This document shows, in pieces, positions 1 through 12,700 of a stretch of DNA of 64,000 nt. How positions within the stretch are numbered: the first letter of the stretch is position 1; every line of letters begins with the position of its first letter. The notes under the pieces were generated by a model that was given only the letters and a program-made list of their open reading frames with translations, did not search any database and was not told the DNA's origin. Where the stretch lies: NCBI GenBank assembly GCA_027574665.1, contig CM050650.1, positions 53,117,304 to 53,181,303 of the forward strand, given 5' to 3'. This DNA is from Rhynochetos jubatus. Lineage: Eukaryota > Chordata > Aves > Eurypygiformes > Rhynochetidae. Position numbers and translations under genes: made by a program.

Positions 1-636
1 CAGCCCCTTGACCTGAATTTGCATTACTTCTCCTTGGCCTTATTATTTCTTAAATGCTTTGAGAAGTGTCTTAATTTATCTCTGAAAAAGCACTCTACTG
101 TAGAAAATTAAGAGGGAGTGTTATCAAAGCAACGCAGAAGCTCTCTGATGTGAAGTCATGAAAGCTTCTGAACACCTTTTAAACCTTTAAAGTATATGAC
201 TAGTCCTGCTGCAACAACACATAGTTTCAGGGGTAAAGTTGTTCTGGGATTTATCTGTACTGCATAATTAATGCATTCTATGAAATAGTTTGAATATATA
301 AACATTATAGGCATGCTAGCAAAATATACTGGGATCAGAAAGGAAGTTAACAAAGGCAGAATGTGCTGCCATAGTTGTTCTGAGCTACCTTGGATAACCT
401 TACAGGCAGGTTAAGTAATACTTGCATGCTGAGAATCAGAGTGTTAAACATTTATTTTTTTCATGATATGTCACTTACAGGCACTCCTGGTTGTTTTCTC
501 CCATTCAAGTGTATGTGATGATACTTGGAGAACAGAATTATTTAGGGGTGATGAATCCCCTATGGAAATTATTTGTCAAAATTCTAGTACTGAGTATTTC
601 TTATGAGTATATATTTAACAAGTGTGTGTTTTCCAG
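1..636. other. ADGB intron, 3' end
   Basis: AT-rich intron sequence leading to the acceptor at 635-636. No coding match, recognisable repeat or RNA gene is seen. Confidence 0.75.
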
Positions 637-727
637 AGCCTGTGGTAAAGAAATCTGAAGAACATGTTGAGATTGCTAGCCTATTTTTGAATTATAAATT
701 GAATGTTATCACAGTACCCACAGACAT
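637..727 (+). CDS. ADGB: ADGB exon 1 of window, inter-domain linker
   Basis: The exon follows a pyrimidine-rich acceptor (TTTTCCAG) and ends at a consensus donor (GTAAGT). Its first two bases complete a codon begun in an exon outside the window. Residues 1-29 contain [20 protein letters not shown], a charged then hydrophobic stretch, and the last two bases (AT) are completed by C from the next exon to give Ile30. It lies in the calpain-like N-terminal half of androglobin, but no catalytic motif is visible. The assignment rests on the open frame, the good splice sites and in-phase joining to the downstream exons. On its own it would not be recognisable. Confidence 0.8.
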
Positions 728-3700
728 GTAAGTATTCAGTGTAGTTTCAGCATTAACGTTTGATTGTTAGTCCATTTCACTGTGAAAGCACAATGGCTTG
801 TATTTACTTGTCTCACAGGGAAAAACTGCTCAGTTCACGTAGTTTAAAGCACATCAGGATCAGAGCACTCTATTGTTTTATTGATGTCATGTAACTAATT
901 GGCAATCAGTGAATTGTACATGTAGGATCAATATCAGCGATGCAACAGATAAACCACTATGCTAGATGCTTGCAAAATGTTAATTTTGTAACACCTACAA
1001 ACTTCTGATCACCTTTTTATAACTAGTCCCAAGAATGTCTGATCATGCATACAGAGGCATACACATGCAATTATACATGCCCTCCTGGCATTATGGGTTA
1101 TATGCACAGCTCTCCTGGGAGTACAAGTTCTTGCACACACCTCCCATTGGAGGTGCAAGTTGGAGTGCTTTAAGATTTATATGCTGGCCATCCAGTGGGA
1201 CCCTGACAGGCTGGAGAGGTGGGCCACTGCCAATCTCATAGAGTTCAACAAGGTCCTGCACATGGGTCGGGGCAATCCCAAACACAAGTACAGGCTGGAT
1301 GGAGAATGAATCGAGATCAGCCCTGAGGAGAAGGACCTGGGGGTACTGGGGGATGAGAAGCTGGACATGAGCCAGCAGTGTGCTCTGGCAGACCAGAAAG
1401 CCAACTGTATCCTGGGCTGTATCCAGAGAAGCGTGCCCAGCAGGTCGAGGGAGGTGATTGTCCCCCTCTACTGTGCTCTCGTGAGACCCCACCTGGAGTA
1501 CTGTGTCCAGCGCTGGGGCCCCAACATAAGAAGGATATCGACTGGTTGGAGCGAGTCCAGAGGAGGCCACAAAGATGCTCAGAGGGCTGGAGAACCTTTG
1601 CTATGGGGACAGGCTGAGAGAGTTGGGCTTGTTCAGCCTGGAGAAAAGAAGCCTTCAGGGACACCTTATACCAGCCTTCCAGTAGCTGAAGGGGCCTACA
1701 AGAAAGCTGGAGGGGGACTTGATACAACAGCCTGTAATGACAGGACAAGGGGTAGTGGGTTTAAATTGAAAGCAGGGAAAGTTAGATTAGATATGAGGCA
1801 GAAATTCTTCATGGAGAGGGTTGGAACAGGTTGCTCAGAGAAGTTGTGGATGTTCCCTCCATGAAAATGTTCAAGGCCAGGCTGGATGGGGCTTTGAGCA
1901 ACCTGTTCTAGTGAAAGGTGTCCCTGCCCATGGCAGGGGGGTTGGAACTAGATGGTCTTTAAGGTCCCTTCCAACCAAAACCATTCTATGTTCTATGCTG
2001 CTCCTACAATCTGCTAATCTACATGTGGTGAGAAAGCCCACCAGGAGGCAGGCATGCACACACCTGAGGGCTGGGTCCCTACTTGTCACACTCCGCATAG
2101 ACAGTCTAGTTGGATGCACACTTCTCGGGGCATCTGACACTGAAGTGCTGGGAGCTCTGTCAGGCAAAAACGTTTGGCCTTTTCTCTACTCAATGGGCCC
2201 AAAGATGCAGATTAATCAATAGACCACTTCCACCAGAAATAGGAATATTCTTTATATCTTTCAATTTTTTTCCTCATACTGCTGGTCTTTTTCAATTCCT
2301 GCACATAACATGGAAGTCATTCAGCGGCCAGTCAGTACTTTCATTGGCATCACATATTCAGTGTGGAATAATTAATGTTTATGAATAAAACAGGCTGTTC
2401 TGTTTTCATTATACTTGTTACAAGAAGCCTGAGCGTTCAGGTGAAGCAACTCATGCTCAAAACATGACGTTGTACAAATGCCTTCTGTTAAAGACTCTTT
2501 GGAAGTCCTATACAACCTCAAAAAATGGGGTGTTTTAGCTGGATGTCTTAGAGAAAGTTTCAGAAATTGATGTATACACCACTACTAGTCAATATTCAAC
2601 ATAATACTTGCTCACTGAGAAGAAAAGGATTAACATTAAGTATATGAGGGCCTTGGTTCTTTTCCTATGACCCATTACATAATACATTACTGTTAGGCTT
2701 CAGCTTATGATGGGAACATTCGGTAGACAACTGCTAAAATTATTAATCTACTCTCTTTTATTCTAACTGAACTCCTCACAGAAGGTGTACTGAATGTATC
2801 ACTACCAAGTGAGCATCAAGATGTTTATGTTGTTTTGGAGGAGTTGGGTTTTTTTTGAACAGCAGCATTTTTCTGTGGAAGAAATGAACTTGGAATATTA
2901 TGAAATGTTCTTGGAATATTATTATTTTGCTGATATGGTTGCATTTTACTGATTAAAAATACATTCAATTACTTAGTTTGTTTTCAAATAGTAAGCATAG
3001 AAATACACTAAAATGCTTTAAACATTAATAACTTATTAAAAGATATTATAATAATAATTAAGATGTTGCAGTATTTGCATGTTAATATTTTATATTTTTC
3101 TTTCATGTTTAATGGTTTGCTTCATGGTCAACTTACCCTATTTTGTCAAGGACAGTTTATTTAATGTGCTAAGTTTCCATGACAATCAGCTAATTTAATC
3201 TCTTGTGATTTAATTAACAGGTAGTAACCAAAAATATAAAGCAAGCATTAGCATTTCATTAAAGTAAGGTAGCTGCCTAAATAAGATAAGGGACTTAGAT
3301 ACACAATTGGGACTAAAACTGTTTTTAATATCTTCCTTTTATTCTAATAAGATCTTTTAAAAGGGAAGATAATTGTAAACGTGTTACTGCTAAAGATCTT
3401 GTATTTCATTGTGTCAGTCCTTAAGAAGGAGGTAGATAACACATGCTCACATTTTTCTCTGTCCTTTATTGCTGCGATAACACGATTAGGTATTTATGTC
3501 GAATTGGCATGTGTGCAACATCATTTTGGTCTTGTTCTCCTAGTTTGCATAAGAATCAAGGAGTTATTTATGTTTCCATATCTTTTACTTCTGCCTCCTC
3601 TGTAATCGACAACAGAGCTTTCTATTACTATAAGCAGAAAAGGCCTTGCACAGGTTTCCTTGGTTATCGTGTGTTTTAGCTGTCTGGTAGCTATGGAGAT

Positions 3701-6700
3701 CCATTTTGAGGGAAAAGACAAAAAACTATCCTGACACAAACCACTTTTTCTTGCCCTACCTCTATTTAAGTAGTGTACATTATCAATTTTTTTCTTGTCT
3801 AGGGGACATAGAAATTTATTCCCTTCTGGCATTTTCATCTGGTTTTCCTCAGCTGAGTTCAGGTCTTTTGAGCGTAGATACACATGTAGCGCCAAGCCAG
3901 TAATGATAAGGAATATATAGAGAAATTTTTGTGTTGCCCTATTGAGCTGTCAGAATAAAGAAGGCACAAATTATTTTGGCAAAACTGTTAAGAATAGTAG
4001 TTATGAAGACTGTCATTTGAAAGTAAATGTATGGATTAAAGTGTTTGAGTTTTCTTTTATTATTTAGCCACTTTCCACGGTCTATCATCAAAAAAGGATT
4101 TCATTCCCTAGCCCGTCTCCCTTCTGTTACTGAAAGTGATGAAAATGTAAATGACGGTAATGTGGATATGAATCAAAGTGGGAGACACGCAAATGCAGAA
4201 GATCGTTCTCAGGTAATACTTTTCCTAATTTTTTATAACTTGGCCTAGTTTCGTATACCAAAGGATAGTGAAAGGCAAAATAGAAAGACTTTTCAGTAAA
4301 CTTTTTTCCCCTGGGGTTTAACTTCCCTGCTCTTTCCACTTTATAGTTACATTTATGTGTACTGGGTGGGAAATCTTTCATTCTGCTTTTTGTTGTAACC
4401 TTATTTTCCATGGTTTATTCCTCAGATTCTAAAAGTCCTAGTGCTAACACTATGAAATATTTTGATTTTGCTCTTTAAAATTACTTTCATGGGAGAGTTT
4501 TAAGAAGATAGTCAGGGTCTTTATAAGTATATGTTCATGTATTGATGTTATGATTAGTGTATTTCATCTACAGTGAAGGGTGTATCTTGGCACATGGCTA
4601 TTGGAAAAATGTAAACTTTATAATACATGCCTTAAAATGGCATCCTCGTTTGGTTCTTAATTGAAAGACTTAAGGCTAGTTCTAAGAAAAGAGTGAATAA
4701 GCCTTCAGTGCTGAGCTTGCCTGCTCTTAAATTTCAGCAGTTTTGCCTCCTAAGGGAATCCTCAGCTATGAGTTAGATGCTCAAGCTTCCTGAGTGAGAC
4801 TGTGAGAGAGTGACCTTCCTCCAAACAGGTTTGCTAGGTGCAGCATGCTGACCACTGGTTGCCCAGGCCAGGCAAGGAAATTCTGGTTACTAGGTAGAAA
4901 ACTCCACTGTGGTTTTCCAAGATAGGTGAGATGAATCTTACCAAAGATCAGTAACACATTACTAGGATGACTTAGGGCAGTTCTAGTTACTGGTTTTGGT
5001 TTGTTTTGGTTTTGTTTTTTTTTTTTTTTGCTGTTTTAAGTTGGTACGTACCTTGTTATTTATATGTGCTACCAAAGTCTGCTTTTAGATAAACCTTTAA
5101 CAAAATGCTCCTTGTAATATTTAAAACTTCTGTGTTGAACAGAGAAAGAAGTATACTTTCAAAGAGTTTTTGGACACTACACTAATTCATGCAAAATATT
5201 TTGTACGGGGAAGTAATTCACAACACAGAGACTTAAATACTCAAAGAAACAGAGCTCCACTGAAATTATTTCCTCAACGCTTATAAAAGAACCCAGCGTG
5301 ACAGTACCAGTATCTCTTGAATTTCATGCTTACTGCAGCAAACAGTGCTCATCAGAGCATCTGATAGCATTTCTCTTTTTCACTTGAGGAAAATTGAGGG
5401 AACAAGCAGTCTAGGCAATATACAAATGCTTTCGATGAAGTTATACTCAAAATCTGGATCCAACTCAATAAACCAGTTATTTTGGGGAAGATGTAGTTTC
5501 AACTTATAAATGTTTACTGGAGTTCTCCCCTCTACATTTAGTTTCTATCCCAAGTAAAGAATGAGAACTTTTTCTCTGTTACATTCAATATGATTACAAT
5601 ATAGAATATAATTTAAAAGAGCCTATAAAATGTATTTGTTCGTAGTGCTTTGTAAAGAAAATATAACAACAGAGTTGTTATCTGCACAATCCTGTAGTAA
5701 AGATAACCTAATTATTTCTGCTGTGCTTTTCTGGTACAAACTGATAAATATACTTGGTGATAACTCTTGTAGTTACTATACATCAACCAAATACTACCTG
5801 TAGGGTCAAAAAATGTGTTTGAAGACCAAAGACGTACTGTTAAGTGTGTGTATAGAAAATGTTCATGTATAGATATAGTTATTAGGTATTTCTGATTTTA
5901 AAATAAGGTAATTCTGTAGTGAAGGAGAATTCTTTGCAACTGAATATATATTTAGCTATTCTGTAAGTTGTGTATATTTTATGAACAATAATTTACTTAG
6001 TACTTTGCCTTTAAAGTCTTATTAATATTTGCAACTTACAACTCCTTTTACCCTGCTGTTTTTTGAATGATTTTTGTAAGTGGCATCTTACAATATATAA
6101 TAATTATTGGCTGCATGACTTTAGTCTCTCTAGCTGTAGAAGTATATATTTAGTTAGTTACAAATGAATAGACATTTATGTGCTGGAAGCATAAAAGTAC
6201 TTTGGAATGTCACTTTAAATTTCTCCCCTAGTCCAAGAGTGTAAGAAACGTGATTGTAGAAGGCGGTCTATCACAATAGGGCATGCAGTGAAAGAGAGGC
6301 CAGGGCAAGTAAGGAAATATGAGAGAGGCATTTATAAAACTGGAGTGGTTGGAAGAACATGAGTGTGACAATCTGAGAGCAGTTGGATTCAGACATGAAA
6401 TACAAGAAATCATGAGCAGCTAATTGACATATACTTACTTTTGCCTCAATTTAAATCTCAGCTGAAAAATGCAATGCCTATTTATAGCTACAGTATGTAA
6501 GTAGGACTGCATTTGTATAGATTGTTCTGCAAGTTAAAAGGATTATTTTCTTTTACAATCTGCTTTATTTCATATATTGTACCTATTAATCAACAAAATT
6601 ACGTGGATACATCTGGGAGATTCATTATGGGACAAACTTTTTTCCAGTTTTAAAACTTGAAATAGCAATACACATCTATACTTAAAAAAAAAAAAAAAAA

Positions 6701-9700
6701 AAAAAGTTAGTGATTAAAAACAAATGCTGAAAGAAAAACTTTTATATCCTCAATTCACTAGGTTATTGCTAATTTCCAGAATTTCGTATTGTAGTATACT
6801 GAGTGTGAATAACTTTGTCTCTATTTTAAACTCTGTGATTGCTATTCAAGAGACATCTGCTTTAAACCTTTGATATAGATTTGGTAAATCTTTGCGATGC
6901 AGCAGTTTTATGCCTCAAGATGACTGAAATTCAGTCAGCTGCTGTGCCAGACCCACAGCAAGTTTAAATTGATATATTTTAATTCACTCCAATGTAAATT
7001 GTATGAAGTTACATCACTGAATATCTGATTCACTGTTCCTAAGGTCTGTTGTCACAGAAACAGAGACTAGTGATAAATGAAAGATAAAATTTTAGGAGCT
7101 GGATGTACCTTCTTTGAACAAAATCAAGTTGAAAGACATGGCAATATCTCTCATGTCCCCAGAGTACACATGCCAAAGAATAGAAATTATTATTATTATT
7201 GATTTTTTTTAACCATTTTTCCCCCTAAATTTTCCATTCACTCTGATTTACAGTTCTGAAAGCTTTGTACATTTGCACTGTTTAAAAAAAAAAAAATCTT
7301 TAAAAATACTGATTTTGGTAAATTGATCTTGAATCACACTGTTATTGTTAAAATACATTTTGTGATTTTTTTTGTTTAAAAACTCCATAAAATACATTAA
7401 AGAACTCCCAGTTCTTTAATGAAGAGACTTGCTTTTATTCTTCTTCAATAGGACGGTAAGTAATTCATATGTGTAAGATGCATTGAAATGCATGTGAAAC
7501 TAGCTTTTTGGCTTGTTCCATTTAGTTGGAAAAACTATTTGTGGAATAATGGTTTCCTGAACTATAAGGGTTTCAGAATTGACATTTCCTTCCATTTTTA
7601 TTCCTTATCCACTTTTGTGGTCAGGAAGAAAGCAAAAAGGTCATCACATGAGTCTTGCAGTATCTTGCAGTTTTCTGGAACGGTAATTTTGGCAAACTTT
7701 CAAGAAAAATATCCTTGTAGCTATGCCATTCAAAAGTCTACTTGAATATTCTTCATCATGATAAATTCTTTAATACAAATTATCTCTAATCCCATTGAGA
7801 AGAAAACTCTGTGTTCTGTTTGCAGAAATGGTGAACAGTAACAAAGCAAGAAAAATCTAATCCAACTATGTTTTACCATCAGAACTGGAAAATGGCTACT
7901 AGATATTTTAATACACTGACCTGATTGCTATATTCAGAAATATCCAGCAGAACTCTCTGATTTATCTTTGTGGCTTCTTCAGCTTCAAGCTCCCTGGCAA
8001 TGCTACTTTCTATAGCAGAAGGGTTAAAATTGCCACTCTATCCAAGTGACATAAACACAGTACACTTGTTCCTTAATGTTCATGTTTACCTCGTTTTTCT
8101 TATGTCAGTGACATCCTTTTATATATGCAAGCTCAGTCTTACCTTCTGCTTTACAACTGATACCAGTCCTATTTAGTTTGCATGCTCTATAGTGTGCTTT
8201 TTTTCATGTTCCTCATAAATATTCCAGACTGTTGTGTCATAACAATCTTTCTTCACCACATTCTAATCCTTCTGATGATAGATTTCATAAACCCAGTGAA
8301 CTGGTATTGAATGAACAGGAGAAAATTTTAAAAAAATCTCTTTTCTTTACAGATTTTATAATTTTGAGAATCACTTCAATCTGTGTCATGGTTTAAGCCC
8401 ATACGGCAACTAAGCACCACGGGGTTGTTCACTCACTCCTCCTTCTGCTGGGATGAGGAGGAGAAAACATAAGGAAAAGCGTGTGGGTCGAGACAAGGGC
8501 AGGGAGGAATCCTCCCACCTGTTATGGTCACGGCGAAACAGATGTGGCATGAGGAAGAAAAATCAATCTAATTAGTTACCAATCAAATCAGAGTAGGATA
8601 ATGAGAGACAAAACTAGACCTTAAAAACATCTTCCCCCCACCCCTTCCTTCTTCTCAGGCTGTGCTGGTTTTGGCTGATACTGAGTTAATTTTCTGCATA
8701 GTACCTAGTATGGGGCTATGGTTTGGATTTGTGCTGAGAAGAATGTCCATAACACTGATGTTTTAGTTGTTGCCAGGTAATGCTTATATTAAACCAAGGA
8801 CATTTTCAGTTTCTCATACTGTACCGGTTTCTCCAGCTTCTTCTCTACAAGAAGAAGGGAGGAGACACGGCCAGGACGCAAACTGACCAAAGGGATATTT
8901 CATGCCATTAGTCATCATGCTCAGTGTGTAAGCTAAGGGGAGTTGTCTAGGGGGAAATGCTGCTTGGAAATGTGCCATCGATCACCAGGTGGTGAGCAAT
9001 TGTGGCATTGTGCATCACTTGTTTTTTTATATACCTTTATCGGTGTGCTGGTTTTAGTCAGGACAGAGTTAATTTTCTTCACAGTAGCTGGTATGAGGCA
9101 GTGTTTTGGATATGGCCTGAGAATAGTACTGATAAAGTGTCTTTTTAGCTGGTGCTGAGGAATGCCTGCACCAAAATCAGGGTCTTTCCCAGCTTCTGAC
9201 ACTGCACCTTTATTCCCAACTTTCTCACTACAGGCAGTGTGGGGACACACACAGTTCAGACAGCTGACCCGAACTGACCCAAGGGGTATTTTATTCCGTA
9301 GCACATCACACACAGTATATAAGCTGGAAGTGGGTTGGGGGGCTGTAGCTCACTAGCTTGTTTGTGCATTTGTCAGTGAGTTGGTGGGTTGGTTGGTTTT
9401 CCCAGTCATGCTGTCCTTCATGCAGCTCACTTGGACTCTGCTGTGACCACTCTCACGCTCTGGCTCTTACTACTCAGGAACTGTCTGGGTATCGGTTGGT
9501 GCGTGATAAGCAATTGTATCATATGATTTATTTTCTATTATTTTAATTACTTATATTTAGTATTATTAGTATCACTAGTTTATTAATTTATATTCAATTA
9601 TTAATTTTTCCTTATCTCAATCCAAGACCTTCCTTGTCTTTTCCTCCAATGCTCCTTCTCCACTGGAGGAGGGGAGGAGGTGAGCGAGCAACTGCATATT

Positions 9701-12700
9701 ACTTAATTGCTAGCTGAGGTTAAACCATGACAATCAGGTTTTTTACTATTATTGTTGTTGTTGTTATTTACTCTCCCTTTTCTGTCCTATTAAACTGTTT
9801 TTATCTTAACCCATGAGTTTGGGGTTTTTTCCCCAATTCTCTCCCCCATCCCACCTGGGGATCACTACATGGGCTCAGCTTTGCTCCCAAATTCTCTTTC
9901 TCCTCCTTCCACCAGCAGTGCAGGGGGACAGGGAATGGGGGTTGTGGTCAGTCCATCACATGTTGTCTCTGCTGCTCCTTCCTCCTCAGGGGGAGGATCC
10001 TCACGCTCTGCCCCTGCTCCTGCATGGTGTTCCTCCCACAGGAGACAGCCTTCCACACACTTCTCCAACTTCAGTCCTTCCCATGGGCTGCAGTTCTTCA
10101 CAATCTGCTCTGGCATGGTCCTTTCCACAGAGTGCAGTCCTTCAGGACCAGCCTGCTCCAACATGGACTTCCCATGGAGTAATGCTCCTTCAGGTGTAGC
10201 CACCTGCTCCAGCATGGAGTCCTCCCCAGGCTGCAGGGGCTTCTCTGCACCCCTGTGACCCTCCATGGCTGCAGGGGCACAGGCTGCAGGGGAAACCCTG
10301 CTCTAGCCCATCTCCTCCCTGCCTTTCCCCACTGACCTGGGTGTCTGCCTGGGTGTCTCTCTCACGTCTCACTCCTCTCTCTGCATTTTCTGCTTCCGCT
10401 GCTGGTTCTGTTGTGTTTTCCTCTCTTAAATATGTCAGTCACAGAGGTGCTAATCAGCTCAGCTCTGGCCAGAGGCAGGTCCAACTTGGAGCAAGGGTAG
10501 CTTCTAGCAGCTTCTCACAGGAGCCATCCCTGTGGCCCCCCACCCACTACCAAAATCCTACCACACAAACCCAACACAATCTGCACAAAATGAAAATTCC
10601 CTGCTTAATTTTCAGGAATGCATGAAATATGCAGCATGTGAATTAAAAGAGAAACTTGAGAAAAACAACATAAATTTAGACATTTGTGGTGTAGAGAATC
10701 TTCCTGATGGGCCCACAGACATCTACTTACTTATATAGATTGGGACAGCTCCGTTAGAGACTGAACGAAAGAGAAGCCATGTTGCTCATCCAGTATTTTT
10801 AAGCCGTTCCTATACCTCAGGGTGTGCACGATTTTGCAGCTGTTTGTTCTTTTGTGCCACTACCTTTTTTCAAAAGCCACCTCTTTTACCTTCTCCCACA
10901 GCACAGCTAAAATGAGAACTGATATTCTGTTTAGGGAAATCAGTGACTCAGAAACAGGCAAACAAGATTTGGTCCAAATGACTATAGATGCAAACCCCTC
11001 TGATGATACAACTATTAGGTCAATGTCAAACCTAGACATTTAATACAGGGTTGGATCTAAGAAATATTTTAGTCATCTTTGTCATTTTGGAAGTAGATTT
11101 AAAATGTATTTTTAATTTTAAAAATTATGTATTTGAAACTTTATTCCTTCACCTGCAATTACATCCTGAGACCTTAGTTTTGGAAGAAGACTGGTGTTTT
11201 TCACAGGAAAAACTGGTGTGAAAAGTTTTGCCATGCATCATTTCTACAATAGAAAAGGATACCTGTTTTATTAAAATATTGGATAGATTTAAAACATATT
11301 ATTTGGTGGATTTGAATAAAATAATTGCATAGCTAATGTTAGGAGGCTGAAAAATACAAATGAATCCTTGAAAACAACAAGATAGCTATAAATTTATGAA
11401 TTACCATTATTTTTACTGTTATTATTATTTATTTACATTAATGGTTATAAAACATAACAGATGAGAAGTTAGATTTTTAAGTTAACCAGCAAATTTTCCT
11501 CACATTTTGCATTCAGATTTACCATTGATTGCAGGAAGAACAGTAAGTAGCTAAATTCTGCTTGAATCTAACTGTGTGCATCCTTTCATGTTTCCCAGCT
11601 GGATCCAAGTCTTTTTCTATTTCTTTTTTTTAACAGATACTATGGCAGCAGAGGTGACCTTTCAGACAATGTGTGTTCATTAAGGAGGAAAAATGCCTTT
11701 AGTTTCTCTTTCTGTGCCAATGTACTTAGTCACTGTAGCTGAGGCAGTAGCGTAACAAAATAACTTCCTTGACACGCCTATTTGTCTCAGAATCAGTGAG
11801 GTTTAGGTAGACAGACACATCCCGTATGATTAGAGAAGCAGGCAGCTTTTGACTGTTATGTTTGTGCTCCAAAAACTGAGTAAATGAGCCTCCAGGAGAC
11901 TAGGTGAGATTAGGTTAGATAGCTTTCACAGCTCAAACTGGCTTAAGTTGTTGAGTCACCATGCCTGGAGGTACTTGTGTGGACCAGGTGCTGAAGGACA
12001 TGGTTATGTGCTGGGATCAGAAGTGTTAGGTTAATGGTTGGAATTGATGATCCTAAAGGTCTTTTCCAACCTAAAATATTTTATAAGTAACATTGCTAAA
12101 CATTCAGATTTTCCAGAGTACATTCTCCTCCTTTACTGACAATTTTATTGAAGCTGTTTTTGAGGATTTTCTGTATCTCTCCTCTGTTAATACCAACAAA
12201 GCTGCATATAGTAAGTTGCCATGCCTCTACTAGAAGCATGCATCTTATGTACTGTCCATAAACAGTAAGTGTGGCAGGAAGTGCTAGGTTTCTGATGCAA
12301 ACTTCACAGTCTCCAAGGCTTGTACAGTAGATCTAATACTTTTAATATTTTGAACATGCTCAGGATTTCTGAGAAAAAAACTTGAAAAATTGTACAGCTG
12401 ACACGTACTTGTTTGGTAAAGCCTGTGACTCAAATAAGAAATTTAACAATATTGCAATCTTGCAACTTGTAAACTCTCATGCTGCACCTCTGTGCCTGCA
12501 TACTTATGAAGTCACAGTTTAAAGGGGAGAAATAGTCCATGTATTACTAGAGATTTTTCACTCTAAATATTGAGACGTGAATGCCAATGTCCCGTGACAA
12601 AGCTTGCCTTTTGTTCTGCACAGTTTTATGTGCAGACATCTGGAAACAGGAGCTGAAGTACATGCACAATTGCAAATTCCTCTTGTGTCCTTTTCAGCTC

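Larger units (their letters stand above)
8384..10578 (-). mobile_element. outermost LTR of a nested set, avian endogenous retrovirus type, solo
   Basis: On the + strand it starts TGTCATGGTTTAAGCCCA and ends ACAAACCCAACACA, the reverse of an avian retroviral LTR running on the - strand. The two LTR parts are 8384-8660 and about 9870-10578, separated by a younger insertion. The 5-bp ATCTG directly before (8379-8383) and directly after (10579-10583) is a perfect target-site duplication, so both ends of the element are known. No gag, pol or env sequence is present, which points to a solo LTR left by recombination. The open frames at 9865-10266 fall inside it and are not genes. Confidence 0.88.

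Noticed and set aside
1091-1864. Several overlapping open frames of 140-165 codons
   Set aside because: They fall in or across the CR1 LINE; some are antisense and the sense ones are broken pieces of its reverse transcriptase.
9865-10266. Open frames of up to 133 codons on both strands
   Set aside because: They lie inside the outer LTR, a GC-rich repeat whose sequence is open by composition; no domain and no conservation of a frame.
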